From assembly GCF_001282115.1 (NCBI RefSeq), contig NZ_LJBR01000154.1, positions 29,234-93,233 on the forward strand: a stretch of 64,000 bases of DNA. Reading direction: 5' to 3'. The position numbers and the translations under genes are program-made. How positions within the stretch are numbered: the stretch's first letter is position 1; every line of letters begins with the position of its first letter. The notes under the pieces were generated by a model. That model was not told the origin of the DNA, did no database searches, and was given only the letters and a program-made list of their open reading frames with translations. This stretch comes from Streptomyces sp. NRRL B-24085 (lineage in GTDB: Bacteria; Actinomycetota; Actinomycetes; Streptomycetales; Streptomycetaceae). Positions 8,043 through 16,604 of the stretch are shown piece by piece.

Positions 8043-11000
8043 ATGAGTCCTACTTCGCGACAGGGCGGCCGCGGCCCGGGCGGCGGGCGGCCCGAGTCGG
8101 TCGACGTGGTGGAACTGGAGGCCGCGCTGCGAGCCGCCGTCGACGGCGAGGTGCGCTTCGACGCGGGCAGCAGAGGGGCGTACGCCACGGACGGCTCCAA
8201 CTACCGCCAGGTACCCCTGGGGGTCGTGGTTCCCCGCACTGTGGACGCGGCCGTACGGACGGTGGAGGTGTGCCGGAGGTTCAGGGCCCCCGTGCTGTCC
8301 CGCGGCGGGGGCACCAGCCTGGCCGGGCAGGGGACCAACACCGCCGTGGTCATCGACTGGACCAAGTACTGCCACGCACTGGTCTCCGTGGACCCGGACG
8401 CCCGCACCTGCGTGGTGGAGCCCGGGATCGTCCTGGACGAGCTCAACCGGGAGTTGTCGGACCACCGGCTCCAGTTCGGGCCGAAACCCTCCACGCACAG
8501 CCACTGCTCCCTGGGCGGGATGATCGGCAACAACTCGTGCGGCGCGTCCGCGCAGGCGTACGGCAAGACCGTGGACAACGTGCGCCGGCTGGAGATCCTC
8601 ACCTACGACGGCACCCGCATGTGGGTCGGGCCGACGGACGCGGAGGAGCGGAAGCGGATCGCGGCCGAGGGCGGTCGCCGGGCCGAGATCCACTCCGGTC
8701 TGGAGCGGATCGTGACCGAGTACCTGGCGGACATCCGGCAGGGCTACCCGAAGATCCCGCGCCGGGTCTCCGGCTACAACCTGGACTCCCTGCTGCCCGA
8801 GAACGGCTTCGACCTCGCCAAGGCACTGGTCGGCAGCGAGGGCACTCTGGTGACGGTGCTGCGCGCCGAACTCGACCTGGTGCCGGTACCGGCCTGCCAG
8901 GCGCTGCTGGTCCTCGGCTACGACGACATCTGCCGCGCCGCCGACGACGTACCCGAACTCCTGCGGCACTGCTCGCCCGGACAACTGGAGGCGCTCGACG
9001 GCCGGATGGCGCAGCTCATGCGCGAGGAAGGGGCCTACCTCGACTCCCTCGACACCCTTCCGGACGGCGACAGCTGGCTGATGCTCCAATTCGTCGGGGA
9101 CAGCCCGGACGACGTGGACGAGCAGGCACACGCCCTGCTGCGGGCGCTGGGCCGCAGCGAGAAGGACGCCACGGTGGCCTTCTCCGACGACCCGGAGCGC
9201 GAGCAGAAGATGCTAAGGGCCCGCGAGGCGGGACTCGGCGTGACCGCGCGCCCGCCGGACGACCGGGAGACCTGGGAGGGCTGGGAGGACTCCGCCGTAC
9301 CGCCCGAGCGGCTGGGCGACTACCTGCGTGACCTGAAGAAGCTGTTCACGGAGTTCGACTACGACCACCCCTCGCTGTACGGGCACTTCGGCCAGGGCTG
9401 TGTGCACACCCGCATCCCGTTCGGGCTGAAGTCCGCCGAGGGTGTCGCCGGCTTCCGCCGCTTCCTGGAACACGCCGCCGACCTCGTGGCCTCCTACGGG
9501 GGCTCACTGTCCGGCGAGCACGGCGACGGGCAGGCCCGGGGCGAGCTGCTCACCCGCATGTTCGGCGAACGGCTCGTGACCGCGTTCGGCGAGGTGAAGG
9601 CCCTCTTCGACCCGGACGACCTGATGAACCCGGGCAAGGTCGTCGACCCCAACCCCGTCGACGGACAGTTGCGGCTCGGCCCCACGTGGCGGCCGACCCC
9701 CACCGACACCCACTTCGGCTACCCGGACGACGAGCACTCCTTCACCCGGGCCGTGATGCGCTGCGTCGGCATCGGCAACTGCCGCAGCCACCAGGGCGGT
9801 GTCATGTGCCCCTCCTACCGGGCCACCAAGGAGGAGGAGCACTCCACCCGAGGGCGCTCCCGCCTGCTGTTCGAGATGCTCGACGGACACGCCGACTCGG
9901 CCGTCACCGATGGCTGGCGCTCGACCGAGGTCCGCGACGCCCTCGACCTGTGCCTGGCCTGCAAGGGCTGCAAGTCCGACTGCCCCACGGGTGTCGACAT
10001 GGCGACGTACAAGGCGGAGTTCCTGGCCCACCACTACGAGGGGCGCCCGCGTCCGGCGGCCCACTACTCCATGGGCTGGCTGCCGCTGTGGGCCCGTCTG
10101 GCACAGGCCGCCCCCTCCCTGCTCAACAGCGTGTTGCAGGCCCCGGGACTGGCCCGCGTGGGCAAACGGCTGGCCGGGGTGGACGACGCCCGCCAGGCGC
10201 CGCTGTTCGCACCGCAGTCGTTCCTCGCGTGGTGGCGGGAGCGGGACGCGGACCAGCCGGACCCCGCCGACCCGCGGACCGTGGTGGTCTGGCCCGACAC
10301 GTTCAGCACCTTCTTCCATCCCTCGATCGCGATCTCGGCGGTACGCGTCCTGGAGGACGCCGGCTTCCGCGTCGCCGTGCCGACGGACGCCGTGTGCTGC
10401 GGACTGACCTGGATCTCCACCGGGCAGCTCACCGTCGCCAAGAAGGTCCTGCGCCGCACGCTCGACGTCCTGCGCCCGTACATCGAGGCCGGCACGCCGG
10501 TCATCGGGCTCGAACCGTCCTGCACCGCCGTGTTCCGCTCCGACGCGCCGGAGCTGATGCCCGACGACCAGGACGTGCGGCGCCTGGCCGGCCAGTTCCG
10601 CACCTTCGCCGAACACCTCGTGCACCACGCGCCGAAGGACTGGCAGCCACCCGCGCTGACCCGGCAGGCCGTCGTGCAGACCCACTGCCACCAGCACGCG
10701 ATCATGAAGGACGACGCCGACCGTGAACTCATGCGCCGCGCCCACCTCGACGCCGACGTGCTGGACGAGGGCTGCTGCGGCCTGGCCGGGAACTTCGGCT
10801 TCGAACGCGGTCACCACGAGGTCTCCATGGCCGTCGCGGAACAGGGCGTGCTGCCGGCGGTGCGCGCGGCCGCCCCCGACAGCCTGCTCCTGGCCGACGG
10901 ATTCAGTTGCCGCACCCAGATCGAACAGGGCGACACCGGCCGCCGGGCCCTGCACCTGGCCGAGGCACTGGCCCTCGGCCTCGACGGCAACCTGCCCAGC

Positions 11001-11147
11001 GACCATCCCGAACGCCTGGCCCGCAGGCCGTCCGGGCCGTCGCGGTCCGCGCGCTGGGCGATCACCGCGGGCGCGGTCGCACTGACGGCGGGCACGGCCG
11101 CCCTGGCCGGCCGCAGCGCCGCGCGAAGCCTGCGAGGCCACCCGTAA
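8043..11147 (+). CDS. FAD- and [4Fe-4S]-containing oxidoreductase of the D-lactate/2-hydroxyacid dehydrogenase type
   Basis: A 1034-residue fusion. The N-terminal half is a PP-loop FAD domain (R-G-G-G-T-S-L-A-G-Q-G; G-G-M-I-G-N-N-S-C-G) followed by an FAD-oxidase C-terminal domain (G-E-H-G-D-G-Q-A-R-G). Next comes a Fer4 region with cysteines in C-V-G-I-G-N-C and C-L-A-C-K-G-C-K-S-D-C-P, then CCG-type motifs (D-A-V-C-C-G-L; D-E-G-C-C-G-L-A-G-N-F-G). The end is one hydrophobic helix of about 20 residues that could anchor it to the membrane. Relatives oxidise D-lactate or other 2-hydroxyacids and pass electrons to quinone. First gene of an operon with a ThDP enzyme and an enolase-superfamily enzyme. 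Confidence 0.85.
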   Translation: MSPTSRQGGRGPGGGRPESVDVVELEAALRAAVDGEVRFDAGSRGAYATDGSNYRQVPLGVVVPRTVDAAVRTVEVCRRFRAPVLSRGGGTSLAGQGTNTAVVIDWTKYCHALVSVDPDARTCVVEPGIVLDELNRELSDHRLQFGPKPSTHSHCSLGGMIGNNSCGASAQAYGKTVDNVRRLEILTYDGTRMWVGPTDAEERKRIAAEGGRRAEIHSGLERIVTEYLADIRQGYPKIPRRVSGYNLDSLLPENGFDLAKALVGSEGTLVTVLRAELDLVPVPACQALLVLGYDDICRAADDVPELLRHCSPGQLEALDGRMAQLMREEGAYLDSLDTLPDGDSWLMLQFVGDSPDDVDEQAHALLRALGRSEKDATVAFSDDPEREQKMLRAREAGLGVTARPPDDRETWEGWEDSAVPPERLGDYLRDLKKLFTEFDYDHPSLYGHFGQGCVHTRIPFGLKSAEGVAGFRRFLEHAADLVASYGGSLSGEHGDGQARGELLTRMFGERLVTAFGEVKALFDPDDLMNPGKVVDPNPVDGQLRLGPTWRPTPTDTHFGYPDDEHSFTRAVMRCVGIGNCRSHQGGVMCPSYRATKEEEHSTRGRSRLLFEMLDGHADSAVTDGWRSTEVRDALDLCLACKGCKSDCPTGVDMATYKAEFLAHHYEGRPRPAAHYSMGWLPLWARLAQAAPSLLNSVLQAPGLARVGKRLAGVDDARQAPLFAPQSFLAWWRERDADQPDPADPRTVVVWPDTFSTFFHPSIAISAVRVLEDAGFRVAVPTDAVCCGLTWISTGQLTVAKKVLRRTLDVLRPYIEAGTPVIGLEPSCTAVFRSDAPELMPDDQDVRRLAGQFRTFAEHLVHHAPKDWQPPALTRQAVVQTHCHQHAIMKDDADRELMRRAHLDADVLDEGCCGLAGNFGFERGHHEVSMAVAEQGVLPAVRAAAPDSLLLADGFSCRTQIEQGDTGRRALHLAEALALGLDGNLPSDHPERLARRPSGPSRSARWAITAGAVALTAGTAALAGRSAARSLRGHP

Positions 11148-11192
11148 CCCCCCAACCGACGTACGCACACGTCCCATCGGAAAGGTCAGCAC

Positions 11193-13016
11193 ATGTCGAC
11201 GAAGGTCTCCGACCACATCCTCGAACGACTGCGCGCCTGGGAGGTCGAGCACGTCTTCGCCTACCCCGGCGACGGCATCAACGGACTGCTCGCCGCCTGG
11301 GGACGCGCCGACAACAAGCCCCAGTTCGTCCAGGCCAGGCACGAGGAGATGGCCGCCTTCGAAGCCGTCGGCTACGCGAAGTTCTCCGGCAGGGTCGGCG
11401 TGTGCGCCGCCACCTCCGGACCCGGCGCCATCCACCTCCTCAACGGGCTGTACGACGCGAAGCTGGACCACGTGCCCGTCGTCGCGATCGTCGGGCAGAC
11501 CAACCGCAGCGCGATGGGCGGCTCCTACCAGCAGGAGATCGACCTGCTGAGCCTCTTCAAGGACGTCGCCTCGGACTTCTGCGAGATGGTCACCGTCCCC
11601 GAGCAGTTGCCCAACGTCCTCGACCGGGCCATGCGCACGGCCATGGCACGCCGCTCGGTGACAGCCGTCATCGTCCCCGCCGACGTGCAGGAGCTCGACT
11701 ACTCCCCGCCCGAGCACGCCTTCAAGATGGTCCCCTCCAGCCTGGGCATGTCCCACTACGCGCCCGTGCCCGCCGACTCCGACATCGAGCGCGCCGCCGA
11801 GGTCCTCAACGCCGGTGAGAAGGTCGCCGTCCTCATCGGCCAGGGTGCCCGCGGCGCCCGCCAGGAGGTCATGGAGGTCGCCGACAAGCTGGGTGCCGGC
11901 GTGGCCAAGGCCCTGCTCGGCAAGGACGCCCTCGACGACGACCTGCCCTATGTCACCGGTTCGATCGGCCTGCTGGGCACCCGTCCGTCGTACGAGCTGA
12001 TGCAGGACTGCGACACCCTGCTGGTCATCGGATCCAGCTTCCCCTACACGCAGTTCCTGCCCGAGTTCGGCCAGGCACGCGCCGTGCAGATCGACATCGA
12101 CCCGCACATGGTCGGCCTGCGCTACCCGTTCGAGGTCAACCTCGTCGGCGACGCCCGCGTCACCCTCCAGCGGCTGCTGCCCCATCTGCGGCCGGCCAAG
12201 AACGATGCCTGGCGCAAGAAGATCGAGAAGAACACCGCCCGCTGGTGGGAGGTCATGGAGCGGCGTGCCGCGGTGGACGCCGAGCCGATCAACCCCGAGT
12301 ACGTGGCCCACGCCCTGAACGGCCTGCTGCCCGAGAACGTCATCCTGGCCGCCGACTCCGGTTCCGCCGCCAACTGGTACGCACGCCACCTGCGGCTGCG
12401 CGGTGGGATGCGCGGCTCGCTCTCCGGCACGCTGGCCACCATGGGCCCGGGCGTCCCCTATGTGATCGGCGCGAAGTTCGCGCATGGCGACCGTCCCGCG
12501 ATCGCGCTCGTGGGCGACGGGGCGATGCAGATGAACGGTCTCGCCGAGCTGATCACGGTCGCCAAGTACTGGGAGCAGTGGGCGGATCCGCGCCTCGTAG
12601 TGGCGGTGTTCAACAACCAGGACCTCAACCAGGTCACCTGGGAGATGCGGGCCATGTCCGGCGCCCCGCAGTTCCTGCCCTCGCAGTCCCTGCCCGACGT
12701 CGCCTACGCCGACTTCGCCCGGTCGGTGGGCCTGGGCGGGATGCGGATCGAGAAGCCGCAGGACGTGCAGGGCGCCTGGGAGACGGCGCTGGCGGCCGAC
12801 CGGCCCTTCGTCCTGGACTTCCGCACCGACCCGGCGGTGCCGCCCATCCCGCCGCACGCGTCCCTCGACCAGATCGAGGCCGCGGCGCTGTCCGTCCTCA
12901 AGGGCGACAGCGACCGTGCCGGGATGGTCCGCCAGGGCTTCAAGGCCAAGGTCCAGGAAATGCTGCCCGGCCACCGCCGTCGCGAGGACCGGCCCGGTAC
13001 CGGAGAGGATCAGTGA
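11193..13016 (+). CDS. Thiamine-diphosphate enzyme, pyruvate oxidase/acetolactate-synthase-like
   Basis: This 607-residue protein has three domains of the POX/AHAS family: the N-terminal PYR domain with the cofactor-activating Glu51 in R-H-E-E-M-A-A, a central FAD-type domain (V-L-I-G-Q-G-A-R-G-A), and the C-terminal PP domain with G-D-G-A-M-Q-M-N-G and N-N-Q-D-L-N, the ThDP/Mg motif. Similarity to pyruvate oxidase suggests decarboxylation of pyruvate or a related 2-oxoacid to acetate and CO2. The GGAAAGG before the ATG is a good ribosome site. It sits 46 bases after the FAD/Fe-S gene and overlaps the next gene by four bases, so a 2-hydroxyacid to 2-oxoacid to decarboxylated product route is a plausible inference. 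Confidence 0.83.
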   Translation: MSTKVSDHILERLRAWEVEHVFAYPGDGINGLLAAWGRADNKPQFVQARHEEMAAFEAVGYAKFSGRVGVCAATSGPGAIHLLNGLYDAKLDHVPVVAIVGQTNRSAMGGSYQQEIDLLSLFKDVASDFCEMVTVPEQLPNVLDRAMRTAMARRSVTAVIVPADVQELDYSPPEHAFKMVPSSLGMSHYAPVPADSDIERAAEVLNAGEKVAVLIGQGARGARQEVMEVADKLGAGVAKALLGKDALDDDLPYVTGSIGLLGTRPSYELMQDCDTLLVIGSSFPYTQFLPEFGQARAVQIDIDPHMVGLRYPFEVNLVGDARVTLQRLLPHLRPAKNDAWRKKIEKNTARWWEVMERRAAVDAEPINPEYVAHALNGLLPENVILAADSGSAANWYARHLRLRGGMRGSLSGTLATMGPGVPYVIGAKFAHGDRPAIALVGDGAMQMNGLAELITVAKYWEQWADPRLVVAVFNNQDLNQVTWEMRAMSGAPQFLPSQSLPDVAYADFARSVGLGGMRIEKPQDVQGAWETALAADRPFVLDFRTDPAVPPIPPHASLDQIEAAALSVLKGDSDRAGMVRQGFKAKVQEMLPGHRRREDRPGTGEDQ

Positions 13017-14122
13017 CGCGCAAGGAGACGGTGGAACGGCTGGAGACGGCCGTCTACACGGTGCCGACCGACACGCCGGAGGCGGACGGCACCCTGAGCT
13101 GGGACAGCACGACCCTGGTGCTCGCGACCGTGCGCTGCGGTCCGGTCACCGGGATCGGCTGGACCTACGCTCCGGCGGCCGCGGCCCGGATCGTCGACGA
13201 CGTGCTCGCCGACGTCGTCGTCGGCCGCCCCGCCTTCGACGTGCCGGGGATCAACGAGGCCATGCAGCGGGCCGTGCGCAACGCCGGCCTGCCCGGGGTC
13301 GCCGCGCAGGCGATCTCCGCCGTGGACATCGCCCTGTGGGACTGCAAGGCCCGTCTGCTGGACCTGCCCCTGGTGGACCTGCTCGGCGCGGCCCGCGCGG
13401 AGGTGCCGGTCTACGGAAGCGGAGGGTTCACGACCTACGACGCCGAACGGCAGGACCGCCAACTACGGGGCTGGGCGCAGGAACTGGGCGTCCCCCGCGT
13501 CAAGATCAAGATCGGTGAGTCGTGGGGGCGGTGCGAGGAACGCGACCTGCGGCGCGTCGCCGAGGCCCGCGCGAGCATCGGCGACACGGCGGCGCTGTTC
13601 GTGGACGCCAACGGCGCCTACGGCGCCAAACAGGCCGTCCGGGTCGCCGCCGCGCTGGCCGACGAGGGCGTGACCTGGTTCGAGGAACCCGTCTCCTCCG
13701 ACCACCTCACCGCCCTCGCCCACGTGCGCGACCGTGTCACCGCCGACGTCGCCGCCGGCGAGTACGGCTACACCCTCCCGTACTTCGAGCACATGCTCGC
13801 CGCCGGAGCGGTGGACTGCCTCCAGGCGGACGTCACACGGTGCGGAGGCATCACCGTCTGGCTGCGCGTCGCCGCCCTCGCCCACGGCAGGGGTCTGGAC
13901 ATCTCCGGCCACTGCGCACCGCACGCCCACGCCCACGCGGCGGCGGCCGTGCCCAACCTGCGGCACCTGGAGTGGTTCCACGACCACGTCCGCATCGAGG
14001 GCATCCTGTTCGACGGCGTCCTCGACCCGGCGGGCGGCAGCGTCGACCCCGCCGAAGGCACCGGGCCCGGGCTGGGTCTGGCTCTGAACACCGAGCGCGC
14101 CCAGCGGTATCGGGTGACCTGA
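13013..14122 (+). CDS. Mandelate racemase/muconate lactonizing enzyme-family protein, probable sugar-acid dehydratase or racemase
   Basis: GTG start overlapping the stop of the ThDP gene (GTGA) with GGAGAGG upstream, so the two are translationally coupled. The 369 residues form an enolase-superfamily capping domain and barrel. Catalytic residues are readable: K164-x-K166, metal ligands Asp198 (V-D-A-N-G), Glu224 (F-E-E-P) and Glu250, and an Asp273-His300 dyad in D-V-T-R-C-G-G and I-S-G-H-C-A-P-H. That is the mandelate-racemase subgroup pattern, which contains sugar-acid dehydratases. The C-terminal A-H-A-H-A-A-A-A and E-W-F-H motifs also fit. Substrate unknown. Confidence 0.85.
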   Translation: MTRKETVERLETAVYTVPTDTPEADGTLSWDSTTLVLATVRCGPVTGIGWTYAPAAAARIVDDVLADVVVGRPAFDVPGINEAMQRAVRNAGLPGVAAQAISAVDIALWDCKARLLDLPLVDLLGAARAEVPVYGSGGFTTYDAERQDRQLRGWAQELGVPRVKIKIGESWGRCEERDLRRVAEARASIGDTAALFVDANGAYGAKQAVRVAAALADEGVTWFEEPVSSDHLTALAHVRDRVTADVAAGEYGYTLPYFEHMLAAGAVDCLQADVTRCGGITVWLRVAALAHGRGLDISGHCAPHAHAHAAAAVPNLRHLEWFHDHVRIEGILFDGVLDPAGGSVDPAEGTGPGLGLALNTERAQRYRVT

Positions 14123-14160
14123 ACAGGAGTGCCGTACCCGGGTACGACGCCTCGGCCGCA

Positions 14161-14769
14161 CTACTGCGCCCAGTGCGCCATGTCCCGCGCGGTACCGATC
14201 AGGCACTCCACGTCGGTCGGGAAGCCGGCGAGGGCGTGGGCGGTCAGGCGCAGGTGGCCCTCCAGGCAGACCAGGCGGTCCTGCCGCTCGCCGACGAGGA
14301 TGAGCGGAGGGAACCTCTCGCCACCGGTGAGTGCGTGGGAGGCGTCGACGAACGGTTCGTTCGGTACGTCGAAGGCCCGTAGCCCCGCTCTGATGCGTGC
14401 CGCGGCGTCGGCCGGCCGGCGACTGCCGCCCGACAGTTCGATCCAGTACGAGTAGTCGAGGTACCGCACGCCGGCAACCTCGTCGGCGGACAGAACCGCC
14501 CTGGTCCACGTGACGTCGGTGGGGAAGTCCTGGAACAGGCCGCGGTTCTCGCCGTACCCGCGCGTCGCGGCGAGCAGGGCGCGACGTGCGAGGTTCGCTC
14601 CGGTGTCGGAGAAGTCCGGGCGCGTCAGCAGCTGTTCGTCATGCCCGGCTGCCTCCAGCCGGGACCGGAGGTTCCGGCCGAACCTGGGGCTGGACAGCTC
14701 GCCGCCCAGGAAGCAGGCGATCATCTCGTCCTCGCTGCTCACGCCCAGTACTCGCACGGCCCTCAGCAT
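14161..14769 (-). CDS. Uncharacterised protein, unknown function
   Basis: A 202-residue soluble protein starting M-L-R-A-V-R-V-L-G-V with no signal peptide. It has an acidic N-terminus, F-G-R-N-L-R-S-R-L, a block with Y-L-D-Y-S-Y-W-I-E-L-S-G-G, and the ending L-V-C-L-E-G-H-L-R-L-T-A-H-A-L. The last motif resembles ParB/sulfiredoxin-like L-x-E-G-H-x-R folds, where the conserved Glu-Gly-His-Arg binds nucleotide, but the rest is not typical, so I do not assign it. It is convergent with the enolase-superfamily gene. The frame stays open upstream into a GNAT acetyltransferase relic, which may be a fusion or accidental. Confidence 0.7.
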   Translation of the reverse strand: MLRAVRVLGVSSEDEMIACFLGGELSSPRFGRNLRSRLEAAGHDEQLLTRPDFSDTGANLARRALLAATRGYGENRGLFQDFPTDVTWTRAVLSADEVAGVRYLDYSYWIELSGGSRRPADAAARIRAGLRAFDVPNEPFVDASHALTGGERFPPLILVGERQDRLVCLEGHLRLTAHALAGFPTDVECLIGTARDMAHWAQ

Positions 14770-14784
14770 AGGTTCGTTCAGCGG

Positions 14785-14940
14785 CCTGACGGTCGTGTCG
14801 GTCGCCGCGCCCGTGAGCTGTGCGACGCCGTCCGCGACACGGAGACTGCCGCCTCCGGCGACGGTACCGTCGTGCAGCGCGAGGTAGGGCACCACGCCGG
14901 CTGTCGCGAAGTACCGTTCGGGGGCGGCCCCCGCCGGCGC
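14785..14940 (-). pseudogene. GNAT acetyltransferase fragment
   Basis: In frame with, and directly upstream of, the gene starting at 14769, about 50 codons read V-V-P-Y-L-A-L-H-D-G-T-V-A-G-G-G and then L-R-V-A-D-G-V-A-Q-L-T-G-A-A-T, the beta4 strand and motif approach of a GNAT enzyme. The acetyl-CoA loop (R-x-x-G-x-G/A) that should follow is missing; the frame switches to unrelated sequence after T-T-V-R. This looks like the middle of an acetyltransferase cut by deletion. Confidence 0.55.
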
Positions 14941-15052
14941 CGCAAGGTGCCGTCCCGCCGCAGTTCGCGTCGGCGGCGTGAGCAGCTTCCCAGGACGGTC
15001 GCCCGGGTGAGGGACTGGCCCCGGTCCGGGGCCGGGGGAATGATCAGGGCCC

Positions 15053-15283
15053 ATGGGAACACGGGCACGTTGGGGGACACGCGCCGTCATCGCCGTATGC
15101 GTGGCGGCCGTGATGTGGCTGCTGGTGACCGCCGTGCGGGACGGCTGGGGTGTGGCCGACCCGGTGGCGAGTGTCCTCGGCTCGGCCGCGGGACTCGTCG
15201 CCCTGGTCCTCTCCCTGCGGGCGGCCCCTGATACGCCGTCCGCCACGACCAGCCACCCGGCGCCGCCCGAGGTGCCGAAATGA
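15053..15283 (+). CDS. Small membrane protein, function unknown
   Basis: 76 residues with two hydrophobic segments: A-V-I-A-V-C-V-A-A-V-M-W-L-L-V-T-A-V (about 11-28) and V-A-S-V-L-G-S-A-A-G-L-V-A-L-V-L-S-L (about 38-55), separated by a short W-G-V-A-D-P turn and followed by a polar Pro/Thr tail. The D-P-V-A-S-V-L-G motif occurs in Streptomyces small membrane proteins of unknown role, from memory. The start overlaps nothing; a weak ribosome site precedes it. The stop overlaps the region of a possible second small gene. Confidence 0.6.
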   Translation: MGTRARWGTRAVIAVCVAAVMWLLVTAVRDGWGVADPVASVLGSAAGLVALVLSLRAAPDTPSATTSHPAPPEVPK

Positions 15284-15286
15284 TGG

Positions 15287-15466
15287 GTGAACAGGGACGA
15301 AGCGGCTGTCGTCGTCAAGGCTGTCCGCAGGCGTACCGGGTGCTGGGGCACCATGGGGCGGGAGGTGAGCGGCCGCGTGGTCGTCGCAGCGGAGGTCGCG
15401 GAGGAGACCCGCCTGATCACCGGGGACACCACCGAGTTGTTCTCCTTCGAGTACATGAGTGGCTGA
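15287..15466 (+). CDS. Possible small protein, unknown
   Basis: A GTG-started frame of 59 codons, four bases after the stop of the small membrane gene. It encodes a basic N-terminus (K-A-V-R-R-R-T-G) and an acidic C-terminal half with V-V-V-A-A-E-V-A-E-E-T-R-L-I-T-G-D-T. Codon positions are plausible for a streptomycete gene but no family is recognised, and the ribosome site is poor. It could equally be a fragment of a longer lost gene. Confidence 0.35.
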   Translation: MNRDEAAVVVKAVRRRTGCWGTMGREVSGRVVVAAEVAEETRLITGDTTELFSFEYMSG

Positions 15467-15540
15467 CAGGGAAGGGCTCGGTCGCCGTTCGGCGAAGGTG
15501 CCCCCGTGATCCTGCCGTTCCCCGGCCGCCGAGTAGTTTC

Positions 15541-15571
15541 TTGACTCTCACACCGTGTCAGGCGGTCAGCT
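15541..15571 (+). promoter_or_regulatory. MerR-type promoter/operator of the downstream MerR gene
   Basis: TTGACT (15541-15546) followed after 19 bases by TCAGCT (15566-15571), with a 15-bp inverted repeat CTcACAC-C-GTGTcAG (15547-15561) in the spacer. The mismatch position is the same as in the operator near 3060. The -10 match is weak, but spacing and dyad are characteristic. Confidence 0.5.
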
Positions 15572-15581
15572 CGGAGACATC

Positions 15582-16403
15582 ATGTTCACCATCGGAGACT
15601 TCGCCCGGCACGGCCGCGTCTCGATCCGGATGCTGCGTCACTACGACGCCACCGGACTCCTGCACCCGGCTCATGTCGATCCCGCCAGCGGCTATCGCTA
15701 CTACACCGCCGCCCAGCTCGCCCGCCTCAACCGGATCATCGCGCTCAAGGACCTCGGGTTCACCCTCCAGCAGGTCCAGGACATCGTGGACGAGAAGGTC
15801 GGCGCCGAGGAGCTGCGCGGCATGCTGCGGCTGCGGCGGGCCGAACTGGAGACCGCGATGGCTGCCGCGGGAGCGCGGCTGGTCCAGGTCGAGGCGCGGC
15901 TCCGAGCGATCGAGAGCGAGGGGCACATGCCCACGAACGACGTCGTCATCAAGAGCGTTCCTCCCACCCGGGTGGCCGAACTGACCGCGAGCGCCGCGAG
16001 CTTCGAGCCCGAGGACATCGGCCCGGTCATCGGACCGCTCTACGACGAGCTGTTCCGGTGCCTGGAGGCGGCGGGCATCACCCCCACGGGTCCCGGCGTC
16101 GCGTACTACGAGGACGCCCCGGAAGGCGGCGGCAGGATCAGCGTCCATGCCGCCGTCGAGGTCTCCGCACCTCTCCAGGACGGCGCCTTCCGAGTCCTCG
16201 ACCTGCCGTCGCTCGACCAGGCGGCGACCATCGTGCACCGCGGCTCGATGGACACCGTCCTCCCCTCCGCCCAGACGCTGGCCCACTGGATCGACGCCCA
16301 CGGCTACCGGTCGACCGGTTATCCCCGCGAGATCAACCTGGAGTGCCCGGAGGACCGCGACGACTGGGTGACGGAACTACAGGCACCAGTGACCCGGGCC
16401 TGA
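15582..16403 (+). CDS. MerR-family regulator with GyrI-like effector-binding domain
   Basis: 273 residues. The N-terminal helix-turn-helix reads T-I-G-D-F-A-R-H-G-R-V-S-I-R-M-L-R-H-Y-D and G-Y-R-Y-Y-T, followed by a dimerisation coiled coil to about residue 115. Residues 120-270 form a GyrI/BmrR-like effector domain (K-S-V-P-P-T-R-V-A-E-L; G-V-A-Y-Y-E-D; H-R-G-S-M-D-T-V; R-E-I-N-L-E-C). Such proteins bind hydrophobic cations or antibiotics and activate efflux genes. No exporter gene lies next to it, so its main visible target is its own promoter. ATG 15582 has GGAG at the right distance. Confidence 0.87.
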   Translation: MFTIGDFARHGRVSIRMLRHYDATGLLHPAHVDPASGYRYYTAAQLARLNRIIALKDLGFTLQQVQDIVDEKVGAEELRGMLRLRRAELETAMAAAGARLVQVEARLRAIESEGHMPTNDVVIKSVPPTRVAELTASAASFEPEDIGPVIGPLYDELFRCLEAAGITPTGPGVAYYEDAPEGGGRISVHAAVEVSAPLQDGAFRVLDLPSLDQAATIVHRGSMDTVLPSAQTLAHWIDAHGYRSTGYPREINLECPEDRDDWVTELQAPVTRA

Positions 16404-16604
16404 TCGACCGCCACCGGAGCCGACCGGTGATCACGCTGGGGCAGCGGGAGACCGCAAGGGTGTCCCGCTGCCCGACCCGTCGTCGCGGGACGCGCCCTCC
16501 GAAGCCGCGGCCACGCGCTCGTCGCTCCGGGCGCTGGGCCGGTACGACGCACACGTGTGGCCCTGTCGCTTCGAGGTGGCAGGACGCGCACCCCGGGCCG
16601 TCGT

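Noticed and set aside
9504..12974. Antisense frame of 1156 codons
   Set aside because: It covers the sense FAD/Fe-S and ThDP genes with full catalytic motifs; long antisense frames are expected at 72% GC and this has no domain match.
13463..14509. Minus-strand frame over the enolase-superfamily gene
   Set aside because: The sense protein has the full K164/K166, D198, E224, E250, D273 and H300 set; the antisense has nothing.
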